Source: Streptomyces aureoverticillatus
GTDB lineage: Bacteria; Actinomycetota; Actinomycetes; Streptomycetales; Streptomycetaceae
Length of the DNA stretch: 64,000 bases
Reading direction: 5' to 3'
NCBI RefSeq assembly: GCF_014649395.1
Contig: NZ_BMSY01000006.1
Location: 62,001-126,000 of the forward strand
The position numbers and the translations under genes are program-made. A model generated the notes under the pieces. That model did not search any database. It was given only the letters and a program-made list of their open reading frames with translations, and was not told the DNA's origin. Below, in pieces: positions 27,026-35,861 of this stretch (its first letter is position 1; each line of letters opens with the position of its first letter).

Positions 27026-27405
27026 CATGAAGTACGACGACATGGCCCCGCGAAACGTGAGGCGCCACTCACGCCACTCATGCCACCCGCGTTGCATCCA
27101 GGGGGAACTCCGGCCCGGCGGTTGGCCGGGGGTGCCCGAGATCGTCCGCCCGAGTAGGGTCGGGGGCTGCGTGTGGCCGACGGCCGCGCCCCGGCCTCCC
27201 GGCCCTTGAGGGCGCATGCGTACGTGGCCTTCCCGGCCCCACCCGGGAGGGACGCAGGGCATGCGCACGTACGGGAACCCTCGTACGCGGTCGGGCACCG
27301 GGATGCGGCCCCTGACGTCTCACGGGCAGTACGGCGGGCCTTCGGGTCCGCACCCCCCACACATACAAAGAGTCGCGCGTGCGCGGCCGCAGATCAGGAG
27401 CATCA

Positions 27406-27951
27406 GTGCAGGGCATCCCCCACATAGCCAGCACACCGCACGACGGGCGATGGTCGTCCGTACCCCCTGCCCGCAGGGAGCAGCAGCACACGGGGCAGTA
27501 CACGGGGCGGGACATGACGCAGCGCATGCCGCCCCCGGTGGCGGCGCCGCGCGTGACCCCGGCGGCACGGCGTCCCCGGGCCGCCGCCCCCCAACTGCCC
27601 GTCTTCATCGACCAGTCGGGCTGGCGCAGGCGGACGCTGCAAGGCGTGGCGCTGGCCGTGGGCTGCGCCTGCCTCGGATATCTGCTGTTCGTCGGCACGC
27701 TGGTCAGCGGACTCCGGCAGCCCGTCGGCACGCAGCCGCCGAGCACGAACGGAACCGCGCCTTCCGGCCCGGACACCGGCACGGACACCCGTCCGGACAC
27801 CGGCACGTCGCAGCACGGCCGTGGCGTCCCGGACCAAGCCGGGGCCCACCGGCCGCCGGCGGGGGTCCACGCGGACCGCGACCACCACCGCCGCCCGTCG
27901 ACCGGCGGGACCGGCAGATCCGCCCCGGCGGCCGGAGGCCCGAAGCAGTGA
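27406..27951 (+). CDS. Small single-pass membrane protein, MatA-like, of a polysaccharide operon
   Basis: 181 aa. A polar, Pro/Arg-rich N-terminus of about 75 residues precedes one membrane helix (GVALAVGCACLGYLLFVGTLVSGL) and an extracytoplasmic Thr/Pro/Gly/His-rich low-complexity tail. Start GTG 27406 is supported by AGGAG five bases upstream; ATG 27514 is a shorter alternative. Its TGA overlaps the GTG of the next gene, so the two are translationally coupled. Its place before a NodB-GT2 fusion matches matA in the matAB locus needed for mycelial pellet formation in S. lividans (from memory). Sequence alone does not prove orthology. Confidence 0.62.
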   Translation: MQGIPHIASTPHDGRWSSVPPARREQQHTGQYTGRDMTQRMPPPVAAPRVTPAARRPRAAAPQLPVFIDQSGWRRRTLQGVALAVGCACLGYLLFVGTLVSGLRQPVGTQPPSTNGTAPSGPDTGTDTRPDTGTSQHGRGVPDQAGAHRPPAGVHADRDHHRRPSTGGTGRSAPAAGGPKQ

Positions 27952-30044
27952 GCCGGGGCGCCGCTGTCCGCCGCCCGCCGCGCGGACACTGGCTCGTCCT
28001 CCTGCTGGTCCTCCTGGTGGTCGCCGTCGCCCTCCTCTTCGAGGGCTGGACGACCCACCAGGTCGACGCCGCCCGCTCCAAGCCGCCGTGCACCCGGCCG
28101 ATCCCGCGCGAGGCGGACGACGGGAAGCCGCTGCTGCGATTCGGCCCGAAGGGGGTCGCCACCGCGGCCATGCCGCCGCGGACCGTCGCGCTCACCTTCG
28201 ACGGCGGGCCCGACCCGAAGTGGACCCCGCGCCTGCTCGACCTGCTGCGCAGGCACCACGCACGGGCGACCTTCTTCGTGTACGGGAAGGACGCGGCCCG
28301 GCACCCGGAGCTGACGCGGCGGATCCTGTACGAGGGCCACGAGATCGGCTCGTACACCTACAGCGGCGGCGACCTCGGAGTCGCCTCACCACTGCGCGCG
28401 CGGCTCGAACTGTCGCTCACCCAGGCCGCGCTGGCGGGCTCGGCCGGCATCAACACCACCCTGCTGCGGCTGCCGCACACCACGGCCGCGGACACGCTCT
28501 GCGGCGCCGAGTGGCCGGCCGCGAGGCGCGCGGCGGCGCAGGGGTATCTGGTGGTCGCGTCGGACCGCAAGGACCGCAAGCCGTGGCGGGGCGTGGTGAC
28601 GCAGCACAGCCAGACCGACCTGGGCTACCGCGAGGCCGAGGAACTGCTGCGGGACCGCGGGGTGAAACGGTTCACCACCGTCAGCGGCGGCCTCGGCCGT
28701 CCCTCCTTCCACGAGGAGGTCACGGTCGCCCGGGAGATCAAGGGCGAGGGCCTGATCTGGACGCAGCGGCTCGGGCACGCGTTCCTCACCGTGATGGTGT
28801 GGACGCTGACCCTCGCGGGCACGCTCGGCGTCCTGCGGATGCTGCTGTTCGCGGTGTTCGCCCGGCTCCACGTGCGCAGGCTGCACCGGTACCGGCCCGG
28901 AGCGCCGCGGCTGCGCGAGGTGCGGGACCCGGTGACGGTCCTGGTGCCCGCGTACAACGAGGAGGCCGGCATCGCCGGCACCGTGTACTCGCTGCTCGCC
29001 TCCACCTACCCGCACTTCCAGATCATCGTGATCGACGACGGCTCGACCGACGCCACCGCCGACATCGCCGAGGGCATCGACGACCCGCGGGTGACGGTGA
29101 TCCGGCAGCCCAACGGCGGCAAGCCCAGCGCCCTCAACACCGGCCTGGCGCACGCCCGGCACGACATCGTCGTCATGGTCGACGCCGACACCGTCTTCGA
29201 ACCCGAGGCGCTGGCCCGCCTCGTCCAGCCGCTCGCCCACCCGGCGGTCGGCGCGGTCAGCGGCAACACCAAGGTCGGCAACCGGCGCCGCCTGCTCGGC
29301 AAGTGGCAGCACCTGGAGTACGTACTCGGCTTCAACCTCGACCGGCGGATGTTCGAGGTCCTGGAGTGCATGCCGACGGTGCCGGGGGCGATCGGCGCCT
29401 TCCGCAGGGACGCGCTGATGGGCGTCGGCGGCGTCAGCGACGAGACCCTGGCCGAGGACACCGACCTCACGATGGCGCTCTGGCGGGCGGGCTGGCGCGT
29501 CGTCTACGAGGAGTCGGCGGTCGCCTGGACCGAAGTGCCCAGCACCGTGCGGCAGTTGTGGCGGCAGCGCTACCGCTGGTGCTACGGCACCCTCCAGGCG
29601 ATGTGGAAGCACCGGCACGCGGTGAAGGAGGTCGGCCCCGCCGGACGCTTCGGCCGGCGCGTGCTGCTCTACGTCACGCTGTTCCAGATCGTGCTGCCGC
29701 TGTGCGCCCCGGTCGTCGACATGTTCGCCCTGTTCGGGGCGCTGTTCCGCGACCCGGTGGAGGCCGCCCTCGTCTGGTTCGGGTTCCTCTCCGTCCAGTT
29801 GGTCACCGCCGCGTACGCACTGCGGCTCGACCGCGAACGGCTGCGCGTGCTGTGGGCGCTGCCGCTCCAGCAGTTCGTCTACCGGCAGTTGATGTACCTG
29901 GTGGTCATCCACTCCGTGACCACGGCGCTGCTCGGCACCCGCCTGAAGTGGCACAGCATGAAGCGCACCGGAACCGCCGACCCGTATCTGCTCGAAGCGC
30001 CGCCCGAAGAGACGCGGCGGAGCCTGCAAGGGAGTCGACCATGA
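27948..30044 (+). CDS. matB: NodB-like domain fused to GT2 glycosyltransferase (MatB-like)
   Basis: 698 aa. One N-terminal membrane helix (14-35) leads to an outside NodB-like domain (about 75-275). A second helix (about 280-305) leads to a cytoplasmic GT2 domain (about 325-570), followed by several C-terminal membrane helices. GT2 motifs are clear: VIDDGSTDAT, VDADTVF, GAIGAFRRDAL, ETLAEDTDL and the QRYRWCYG processivity motif, as in PNAG/hyaluronan/cellulose synthases. The NodB part is degraded: TFDGGP has Gly86 for the metal Asp, and the HxxxH zinc pair is Tyr136/Gly140. In S. lividans/coelicolor MatB is linked to a PNAG-like surface polymer and pellet growth (from memory). It is coupled to both neighbours by start/stop overlaps. 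Confidence 0.85.
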   Translation: MSRGAAVRRPPRGHWLVLLLVLLVVAVALLFEGWTTHQVDAARSKPPCTRPIPREADDGKPLLRFGPKGVATAAMPPRTVALTFDGGPDPKWTPRLLDLLRRHHARATFFVYGKDAARHPELTRRILYEGHEIGSYTYSGGDLGVASPLRARLELSLTQAALAGSAGINTTLLRLPHTTAADTLCGAEWPAARRAAAQGYLVVASDRKDRKPWRGVVTQHSQTDLGYREAEELLRDRGVKRFTTVSGGLGRPSFHEEVTVAREIKGEGLIWTQRLGHAFLTVMVWTLTLAGTLGVLRMLLFAVFARLHVRRLHRYRPGAPRLREVRDPVTVLVPAYNEEAGIAGTVYSLLASTYPHFQIIVIDDGSTDATADIAEGIDDPRVTVIRQPNGGKPSALNTGLAHARHDIVVMVDADTVFEPEALARLVQPLAHPAVGAVSGNTKVGNRRRLLGKWQHLEYVLGFNLDRRMFEVLECMPTVPGAIGAFRRDALMGVGGVSDETLAEDTDLTMALWRAGWRVVYEESAVAWTEVPSTVRQLWRQRYRWCYGTLQAMWKHRHAVKEVGPAGRFGRRVLLYVTLFQIVLPLCAPVVDMFALFGALFRDPVEAALVWFGFLSVQLVTAAYALRLDRERLRVLWALPLQQFVYRQLMYLVVIHSVTTALLGTRLKWHSMKRTGTADPYLLEAPPEETRRSLQGSRP

Positions 30045-31198
30045 CAGACCCGCTTGACCAGCGGGCCGGACGCACCACACCCCCGGGGGAACACGGCGCC
30101 CTGGAAGGCGCCGCCGCACGTGAGCGGTTCGCCGAACGACCGAGCTCGCGCTACGGGCCCCGGCGTGCCCACGCCCGGCGGCCGAAGGGGCGCAGGAGGC
30201 TGCGGCGGGCGGTGATCGTGCTGCTGGCCGTTGTGGTCGCCGCGACGGGCGGCGTGTACGCCTGGGCCGAGACCCGGCTCAACCGCGACGTCGACCTCGG
30301 TGCGTACGGCGACCGCCCGCCGCCCGGCGAGGGCACCAACTACCTCATCGTGGGCTCGGACAGCCGCGACGGGCTCTCCGAGGACGACGTGAAGGACCTG
30401 CACGCCGGCGGGGGCGGCGGGCGGCGCACCGACTCGATGATGCTGCTGCACACCGGGGCCCACGGCACCAGCATGGTCAGCCTGCCGCGCGACTCCTGGG
30501 TCACTGTGCCGGGCCGCCTCGACACGACGACGGGCAAGACGAAGCGCCCCGAGGGGGACAAGCTCAACGCCGCGTTCGCCTACGGCGGCCCCGAACTCCT
30601 CGTCCACACCGTCGAGAAGAACACCGGCCTGCGCATCGACCACTACGCGGAGATCGGCTTCGCCGGTTTCGTGAACATCGTCGACGCCATCGGCGGCGTA
30701 CGCATGTGCCTGGACCGGGACATCAAGGACAAGAAGTCGGGTGCCGACCTGCGCAAGGGCTGCCACACCCTGAACGGCAAGCAGGCGCTCGCCTTCGTAC
30801 GCCAGCGGCACCAGGAGAAGGAGGGCGACCTGGGCCGGTCGAAGAACCAGCAGAAGTTCCTGGCGACCCTCGCCCACCAGGCCGCCCGGCCCGGCACCCT
30901 CTTCGATCCGACGGAGATCGGCCCGGCCATGGAGGCCGGGCTCGACACGCTCATCGTTGACAAGGACATGAGCCTGCGGGATCTCGCCGACATGTTCCGC
31001 GCCGTGCGGAGCGTCGCGGGCGGACGCGGCAAGCAGGTCAACGTGCCCGTGTCCGGCATCGGCGTCCCGACGCCCAAGGGCAACGTACTGAAGTGGGACG
31101 CCAGAAGGTCGGCCCGGCTCTTCGACGACCTGCGGCACGACCGGCCGGTGACGCTTTCGGGTCAGCCCGCGGTCGGCGGGGCGAGGCGGGAGAGATAG
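30041..31198 (+). CDS. LytR-CpsA-Psr (LCP) family cell-wall glycopolymer ligase
   Basis: 385 aa. A basic cytoplasmic N-terminus, one membrane helix (about 50-70: AVIVLLAVVVAATGGVYAWA) and an extracellular LCP domain are present, with the expected NYLIVGSDSRDG, TDSMMLLH, VSLPRDSWV, KLNAAFAYGGPELLVHTVEKNTGLRIDHYAEIGFAGF and LAFVRQRH segments. LCP enzymes move undecaprenyl-linked glycopolymers onto peptidoglycan, so this one may anchor the product of the upstream synthase. ATG 30041 overlaps the previous TGA. Its 3' end overlaps the convergent next gene by 37 bp. Confidence 0.92.
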   Translation: MTDPLDQRAGRTTPPGEHGALEGAAARERFAERPSSRYGPRRAHARRPKGRRRLRRAVIVLLAVVVAATGGVYAWAETRLNRDVDLGAYGDRPPPGEGTNYLIVGSDSRDGLSEDDVKDLHAGGGGGRRTDSMMLLHTGAHGTSMVSLPRDSWVTVPGRLDTTTGKTKRPEGDKLNAAFAYGGPELLVHTVEKNTGLRIDHYAEIGFAGFVNIVDAIGGVRMCLDRDIKDKKSGADLRKGCHTLNGKQALAFVRQRHQEKEGDLGRSKNQQKFLATLAHQAARPGTLFDPTEIGPAMEAGLDTLIVDKDMSLRDLADMFRAVRSVAGGRGKQVNVPVSGIGVPTPKGNVLKWDARRSARLFDDLRHDRPVTLSGQPAVGGARRER

Positions 31199-32238
31199 CT
31201 GTTCGAAGAGGCGTCCATGGAGACGGCGTACATCGCGCCGTCCGGGGACGTGGTCAGCTGCATGACATGGTTGCCGCCGGTGGGCGGGGTGGCGGCCACC
31301 CACGAAGTGCCGCTCCAGCGCAGCAGCTGCGGGTCGCCGGACTTGGTGGTCTGTACGCCGACGTAGGTCTGACCGCCGTGGGTGGCGAGCGACCTCACGT
31401 AGCCGGCGGGGATGTCCCTCCTCGTCCAGGCCGTACCGTCCCAGTGCCACACGTGCTCGAGGGAGCCGACCCACACGTCGTTCGGGCCGTTGCTGACCAT
31501 GGTCTCCAGCCCGTTTCGGTCGCCCGGCGTGTCGGGCAGCCGCACCTCGCTCCACTTGGTGCCGTCGTAGTGCACGGCCAGCGGCTGGTAGTCGGCCACC
31601 TGATCGCTCACGTCGCGATAGCCGACGGCCCAGATGTCGTTCTCGGACCGCACGTCCACGGCATCGAAGCCTCCGTCTATGTCGGTGAACGTCTTGGTGT
31701 TCCACTTCTGCCCGTCCCAGTGGGTGACGGTCGGGTTCCATATGGTGTTGGTGGTACGGGTGTTGCCGACGCCCCACAGGCTGGTTCTGTTGACCGCCTC
31801 GGCGTCGAGAATCTCCAGGCGCTTGGTGTCGGGGGCCATGTCGGACGACCACTTGGTGCCGTCGTAGCGGTGCACGTGCCAGATCCCGTCGCCCACGTGC
31901 TTCCGGCCGATCGCCCACAGGTCGTTGGGGCCGGTGCCGGCCAGCGTGTCGAACGCGACGTCGGTGGGCGGCTTCAGCTGCTTCCAGGTGCTGCCGGACT
32001 TCTGCCACAGCTTCGGCGCGACGGGGCCGCACAGCTCTATGCACGTGCTCATCGTCCTGGCGTAGCCGTTCTGGCTGTCGAAAGGCAGCAGCGACAGGGA
32101 CGCGTAGCTCTCGGGAACCGGTATCGATTCCCAGGAGGCCGCGGCGTTCGCGGGCGACGCGACCAGGCCGACGGCCAGCGAGGCGCTCGCGACGAGGAGC
32201 GTGGCGGCACGCCGGCTCGGGAAGGTGCGCTGTGTCAT
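31162..32238 (-). CDS. Secreted beta-propeller-like repeat protein
   Basis: About 358 aa with a Sec signal peptide (basic start, ATLLVASASLAVGLVAS, cleavage after ANA). The mature part has repeated units with NDLWAIG, NDIWAVG and NDVWVGS strands and WDGTKW/YDGTKW/WDGTAW turns, a pattern of bladed beta-propellers common in exported actinomycete proteins of unknown role. AGGAG precedes ATG 32238. It runs against the LCP gene, overlapping its last 37 bp. No catalytic residues are recognised, so ligand binding is possible but unproven. Confidence 0.8.
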   Translation of the reverse strand: MTQRTFPSRRAATLLVASASLAVGLVASPANAAASWESIPVPESYASLSLLPFDSQNGYARTMSTCIELCGPVAPKLWQKSGSTWKQLKPPTDVAFDTLAGTGPNDLWAIGRKHVGDGIWHVHRYDGTKWSSDMAPDTKRLEILDAEAVNRTSLWGVGNTRTTNTIWNPTVTHWDGQKWNTKTFTDIDGGFDAVDVRSENDIWAVGYRDVSDQVADYQPLAVHYDGTKWSEVRLPDTPGDRNGLETMVSNGPNDVWVGSLEHVWHWDGTAWTRRDIPAGYVRSLATHGGQTYVGVQTTKSGDPQLLRWSGTSWVAATPPTGGNHVMQLTTSPDGAMYAVSMDASSNSYLSRLAPPTAG

Positions 32239-32499
32239 GTGAAGCTCCTGAGTCAAGTGTGTGGGGCCCGTAGATCCTCCCCGCAGAGATGGGCACTTGA
32301 CTCCTCTGTTTCGGTCATCGTCGCCCCCACGGATGGCCGGATCGCTCCCCGGGACCTGGAAGGCGAAGTGCTCCGAGCCCGAGCACACGGCAAGGCTCCG
32401 TGACATGCCTGGACCCCGGCAGGGTCTTCACCTTGCCGGGGTCAGAGGAACGCTGACCGGCCAAGATCAGTCGCAGGTCGGCCTCGTAGGGTCGGAGGT

Positions 32500-33159
32500 A
32501 TGACGACATCCCTTGCCGGCAGTGCATTCGACTCGCTCCGCCTCGACGCCGTGCCCGACCAGGAGACGCTGCGCCGGGCCTACGAGCTCCCCAGCGACGC
32601 GGCCGTGCGCAAGCAGATGACCGAACTCACCGAGCAGACCAGACGGTTGATCGGCTGCTCATCGCTGGTCCTGGTCGCCAGCGCGGACGCCGAGGGCAAC
32701 TGTGACGTCTCCCCGCGCGGTGGCCCCGCCGGGTTCGTCGCCGTCCTGGACGCACGGACGGTGGCGATACCGGACGCGACCGGCAACAAGCGTCTGGACA
32801 CCCTGCAGAATGTCATAGCCACCGGACGGGCCGGGCTGCTGTTCGTCATCCCTGGACGCACCACGACGCTCAGGGTGAACGGCCGGGCCTGTGTCTCCAC
32901 CCGCCCGGAGCTGCTGTCGCAGCTGACCGCCGTGGGCAAGCCGCCGGCCAGTGCGCTGGTGCTGGGGATCGAGGAGGTCTACCCGCACTGCCCCAAGTCG
33001 CTCCTGCGCGGCGGGGCCTGGAAGCCGGAGCAGTGGCTGCCGACGGACGCCCAGCCCGCCTCGGCCGAGGTGACGCTGGCCCAGCTGCGGATGCCGGAGC
33101 TGACGATCGCCGACATCGAACAGGCGGAGGCGGACTCGCTGAAGTACCGGTACGAGTAG
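32500..33159 (+). CDS. Pyridoxamine 5'-phosphate oxidase-like FMN flavoprotein (MSMEG_1061 type)
   Basis: 219 aa with a split-barrel FMN-binding fold: LVLVASADAEGNCDVSPRGGPAGFV, LDARTVAIPDATGNKRLDTLQNVIATGRAGLLFVIPGRTTTLRVNGRACV, then ALVLGIEEVYPHCPKSLLRGGAW. This pattern is the MSMEG_1061/PPOX-type subgroup. Its substrate is unknown, and it is not the true PLP-forming PdxH. ATG 32500 has GGAGG immediately upstream. It stands alone before the lasso cluster. Confidence 0.84.
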   Translation: MTTSLAGSAFDSLRLDAVPDQETLRRAYELPSDAAVRKQMTELTEQTRRLIGCSSLVLVASADAEGNCDVSPRGGPAGFVAVLDARTVAIPDATGNKRLDTLQNVIATGRAGLLFVIPGRTTTLRVNGRACVSTRPELLSQLTAVGKPPASALVLGIEEVYPHCPKSLLRGGAWKPEQWLPTDAQPASAEVTLAQLRMPELTIADIEQAEADSLKYRYE

Positions 33160-33575
33160 TGAGCGCCGTCGCTGAGCCGCAATTCCCGGCCTCCCCCGGA
33201 GAGCCGCCGCTGCTTCTCCGGGGCACCCCCGTGCGCGGCCAGGCCGCAACGGAATTGCATCGAACGTGAATTCATCTGTCGCACGCATTGCCGTATTTCG
33301 GCGCCTCGATATGCGAATGTCGCTCACTCATGGGAAACAGCGGCCACTCCCGGTATCAGCTGTCCATGGGTGAGATATCGAAGGCGGTGCGACGGTATTT
33401 TGTTCCTACGCGGGCTTGCTTCGCATGACGGGAATGGCGCTAGTATTTCAATACGACCGGGCCCCCGGTACGTGACAGGCGATTATGCCGATCGCGAATG
33501 GGCCGGGATCAGTGCGCGACGCTTTCTCGGTTCGGCCAGGGTGCCAGGTACATCAGAGATCACTGAGGAGACGTC
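33160..33575 (+). promoter_or_regulatory. Promoter region of the lasso peptide operon
   Basis: This 416-bp gap is more AT-rich than the surroundings. A TAGTAT -10-like hexamer at 33441-33446 would give a leader of about 130 nt. An inverted repeat, CTCACTCATGG (33323-33333) with CCATGGGTGAG (33364-33374), one mismatch, lies upstream. GAGGAG at 33565-33570 is the ribosome site of the precursor gene. A 20-codon open frame at 33366-33428 has no support. Confidence 0.5.
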
Positions 33576-33686
33576 ATGAAGAAGGCGTACGAAGCTCCGA
33601 CCCTCGTCCGGCTCGGCACGTTCCGTCAGCGGACCGGTCTCTTGCAGCGGCACGGCAACGACCGTCTGATCTTCAGCAAGAACTGA
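33576..33686 (+). CDS. Lasso peptide precursor, citrulassin-like
   Basis: 36 aa. The leader (1-21) has the lasso recognition pattern YxxPxLxxxGxF as YEAPTLVRLGTF, and Thr20 at the -2 position before the cut. The predicted core (22-36) is LLQRHGNDRLIFSKN. Leu1 to Asp8 would close an eight-residue macrolactam ring, leaving a seven-residue tail with Arg9. From memory, citrulassin A is LLGLAGNDRLVLSKN, so ten of 15 positions agree and the ring/tail design is the same. Arg9 is the residue turned into citrulline in that family. GAGGAG lies 5 nt before ATG. Four matching processing and export genes follow on the same strand. Confidence 0.93.
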   Translation: MKKAYEAPTLVRLGTFRQRTGLLQRHGNDRLIFSKN

Positions 33687-33711
33687 GGCAGCGGCTCGCC
33701 GAATCGACGCC

Positions 33712-35562
33712 ATGCCTACGTCGCATGAGGCGAGGGGAGCGGGCCCCGGTGACGCACACTTCGTGGTCCTGCCGGACTGCGTGGACGCGATCGCCGCGGC
33801 CCGCTCCTTCCTCCGCCCAGAAGCCAGGACCCTGGCGCATCCCTCGGGCCGGCCGTGGCTGGTCGGGCGGTGGAGCGACCAGGAAATCGTCACCGCGCAC
33901 GCCGGGCGGGCCGCCATCGCCGTGGTGGGCTGCTGCCCCGTCGGGCCGGACGAACTCAAGGGGTACGCAGAGCGGTTGCGGGACCTCGGCGAACTCGACG
34001 CCTTGGCCCGAAGGCTCTCCGGCAGCTTCCACCTCGTCGCGGCGCTCGACGGACGGCTGCGCGTGCAGGGGACCGCGTCCGGCCTGCGCCTCGTCTTCCA
34101 CGCGACCGTCGACGGCGTGCAGGTGGCCGCCACCAGTGCCGACGTGCTCGCCGCCGCGACCGGCGCCGAACCGGACGAAGAACGGCTGGCCGTACGGCTG
34201 TTGTGGCCGGCTCCCTACCCGCTGTCGGAGACCTCGCTCTGGCGGAGCGTGACGGCCGTTCCCCCCGAGGACGCGGTGGTCGTCACGCCCGACGGGCGGA
34301 CGGCCCGGCACTCGCGCTGGTGGACGCCGCCCGAGCCGGTGCGCTCCCTGGCCGAGAGCGCGCCCTTGGTGCGGGAGGCGCTGTCGGACGCCGTCGACGC
34401 CCGTACGAGCGCCGGCGGAGTGGTCAGCTGCGACCTGTCCGGCGGCCTGGACTCCACCTCGGTCTGCTTCTTGGCCGCGCGGTCACCGGCCCGTGTGGTG
34501 GCCAGCACCTGGCCCGGCCGCGACCCCGCCGACTCCGACCTGCACTGGGCCGAGAAGGCCGCCCGCTTCCTCCCGGACATCGAGCACGTGATCTGGGACG
34601 CCGACGAATCCCCGCTGGTGTACGACGACCTGCTGGCGATCGACGACCTCATCGACGAGCCCACCATCGGCGTCATGGACCGGTCGCGCGTCCTGCACCA
34701 TCTGCCCGGGCTGGGGCGACGAGGCAGCCGAGTGCACCTCACCGGCATCGGAGGCGACCACGTCGCCTGGTGCTCCGAAGCCTATTACCACCGTCTCATC
34801 CGTACCCGCCCGCTGATCGCCCTCCGGCACCTGCGCGGCTTCCGAACCCTGTTCCACTGGCCGCTGGGCGCCACCGCGCGCGCCTTGGCCGACGCCCGGC
34901 CCTACGGACAGTGGCTCGCGCACGCCGGCCGAGACCTGCGCGCGGCGACGGCGCCGCCCGTCAGCGGAACCCTCGGCTGGGGGACACCACCGCGCCTGTT
35001 CGACTGGATCACCCCCGAGGCGGCACGCCTCGCCGGGCAGGCACTGCGCGACGCGGCCGCGAGCGCCGTACCGCTCCACCCCGACCGGGGCATGCACACC
35101 GACCTCGAACAGATCCGCAACTGCACGAGGATCGTCCGGCAGTGGGACCGGATGGCCGCCCGCGCCGGCGTGCCCATGGCCTCACCGTTCTTCGACGACC
35201 GGGTGATCGAGGCATGTCTGGCCGTCAACCCCCTCGAGCGCGTCACGCCCTGGGCCTACAAGCCCCTGCTGACCACCGCCATGCGGCAGATCGTGCCGGA
35301 CGTGTGCCTGGAGCGCGCCAACAAAGCACAGGCATCCATGGACGCCTCCAACGGTTTGCGCGAACGCCGCGGCGACCTCATGAAGTTGTGGGAGGACTCG
35401 CACTTGGCCCGGCTCGGCCTGGTGGACGGCCGAGCGTTGATGGAGCTGGCCCGACGGCCGTCCACACCCGGGCTGGGAGAGGGAACTCTGTATTCGACGA
35501 TCGCCTGTGAAGTGTGGCTGCGAAGCCTTTCTCGTCATGGGCGCGAGGTTTTCAGCGGCTGA
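33712..35562 (+). CDS. Lasso peptide cyclase (asparagine synthetase-like, C protein)
   Basis: 616 aa with an asparagine-synthetase B fold. It activates the core Asp8 side chain as an acyl-AMP and joins it to the N-terminal amine. The PP-loop is CDLSGGLDSTS (Ser243-Ser248), followed by LTGIGGDHV and a C-terminal SPFFDDRVIEACLAVNP helix typical of this family. The N-terminal glutaminase-like domain lacks the catalytic Cys2, as in known lasso cyclases. ATG 33712 starts 25 bp after the precursor stop without a strong ribosome site. The order A-C-B1-B2-D is usual in actinobacteria. Confidence 0.93.
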   Translation: MPTSHEARGAGPGDAHFVVLPDCVDAIAAARSFLRPEARTLAHPSGRPWLVGRWSDQEIVTAHAGRAAIAVVGCCPVGPDELKGYAERLRDLGELDALARRLSGSFHLVAALDGRLRVQGTASGLRLVFHATVDGVQVAATSADVLAAATGAEPDEERLAVRLLWPAPYPLSETSLWRSVTAVPPEDAVVVTPDGRTARHSRWWTPPEPVRSLAESAPLVREALSDAVDARTSAGGVVSCDLSGGLDSTSVCFLAARSPARVVASTWPGRDPADSDLHWAEKAARFLPDIEHVIWDADESPLVYDDLLAIDDLIDEPTIGVMDRSRVLHHLPGLGRRGSRVHLTGIGGDHVAWCSEAYYHRLIRTRPLIALRHLRGFRTLFHWPLGATARALADARPYGQWLAHAGRDLRAATAPPVSGTLGWGTPPRLFDWITPEAARLAGQALRDAAASAVPLHPDRGMHTDLEQIRNCTRIVRQWDRMAARAGVPMASPFFDDRVIEACLAVNPLERVTPWAYKPLLTTAMRQIVPDVCLERANKAQASMDASNGLRERRGDLMKLWEDSHLARLGLVDGRALMELARRPSTPGLGEGTLYSTIACEVWLRSLSRHGREVFSG

Positions 35563-35606
35563 AGGCTCGAGGGTTCTCCGGTTTACGGTAGAAAAGGACT
35601 CGGCAT

Positions 35607-35861
35607 ATGGCATTGCGTTTCGCTCCTGATGTCACCACCGCGGACACGGAATACGGCACCGTCCTGCTCGACCAGCGCAGCGGTCACTACTGGGAGCTCA
35701 ACCCCACCGGCACACTCGTGGTCCGGACACTGCTCGAAGGCGGCGAGGAAAGGGACGCGGTCGACGCGGTCGTCGCCGAGTTCGACATCGACCGCGCCCA
35801 GGCCGCGCGAGACGTCGCGGCGCTCATCCACCTGCTGCGGACCTCGGGGCTGACCGCATGA
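35607..35861 (+). CDS. Lasso leader-binding protein (RRE, PqqD-like, B1)
   Basis: 84 aa PqqD-like RiPP recognition element: the start MALRFAPDVTTADTEYGTVLLDQRSGHYWELNPTGTLV forms the winged three-strand sheet, and the C-terminal helices follow. It binds the YxxPxL part of the leader and delivers the precursor to the protease and cyclase. AAAGG precedes ATG 35607. The TGA overlaps the ATG of the protease gene. Confidence 0.92.
   Translation: MALRFAPDVTTADTEYGTVLLDQRSGHYWELNPTGTLVVRTLLEGGEERDAVDAVVAEFDIDRAQAARDVAALIHLLRTSGLTA

Noticed and set aside
33366..33428. Twenty-codon frame upstream of the lasso precursor
   Set aside because: No ribosome site, no leader motif, and it overlaps the predicted promoter; could not be told from chance.
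33370..33579. 69-codon frame overlapping the lasso precursor start
   Set aside because: No family features, and it runs through the promoter region.
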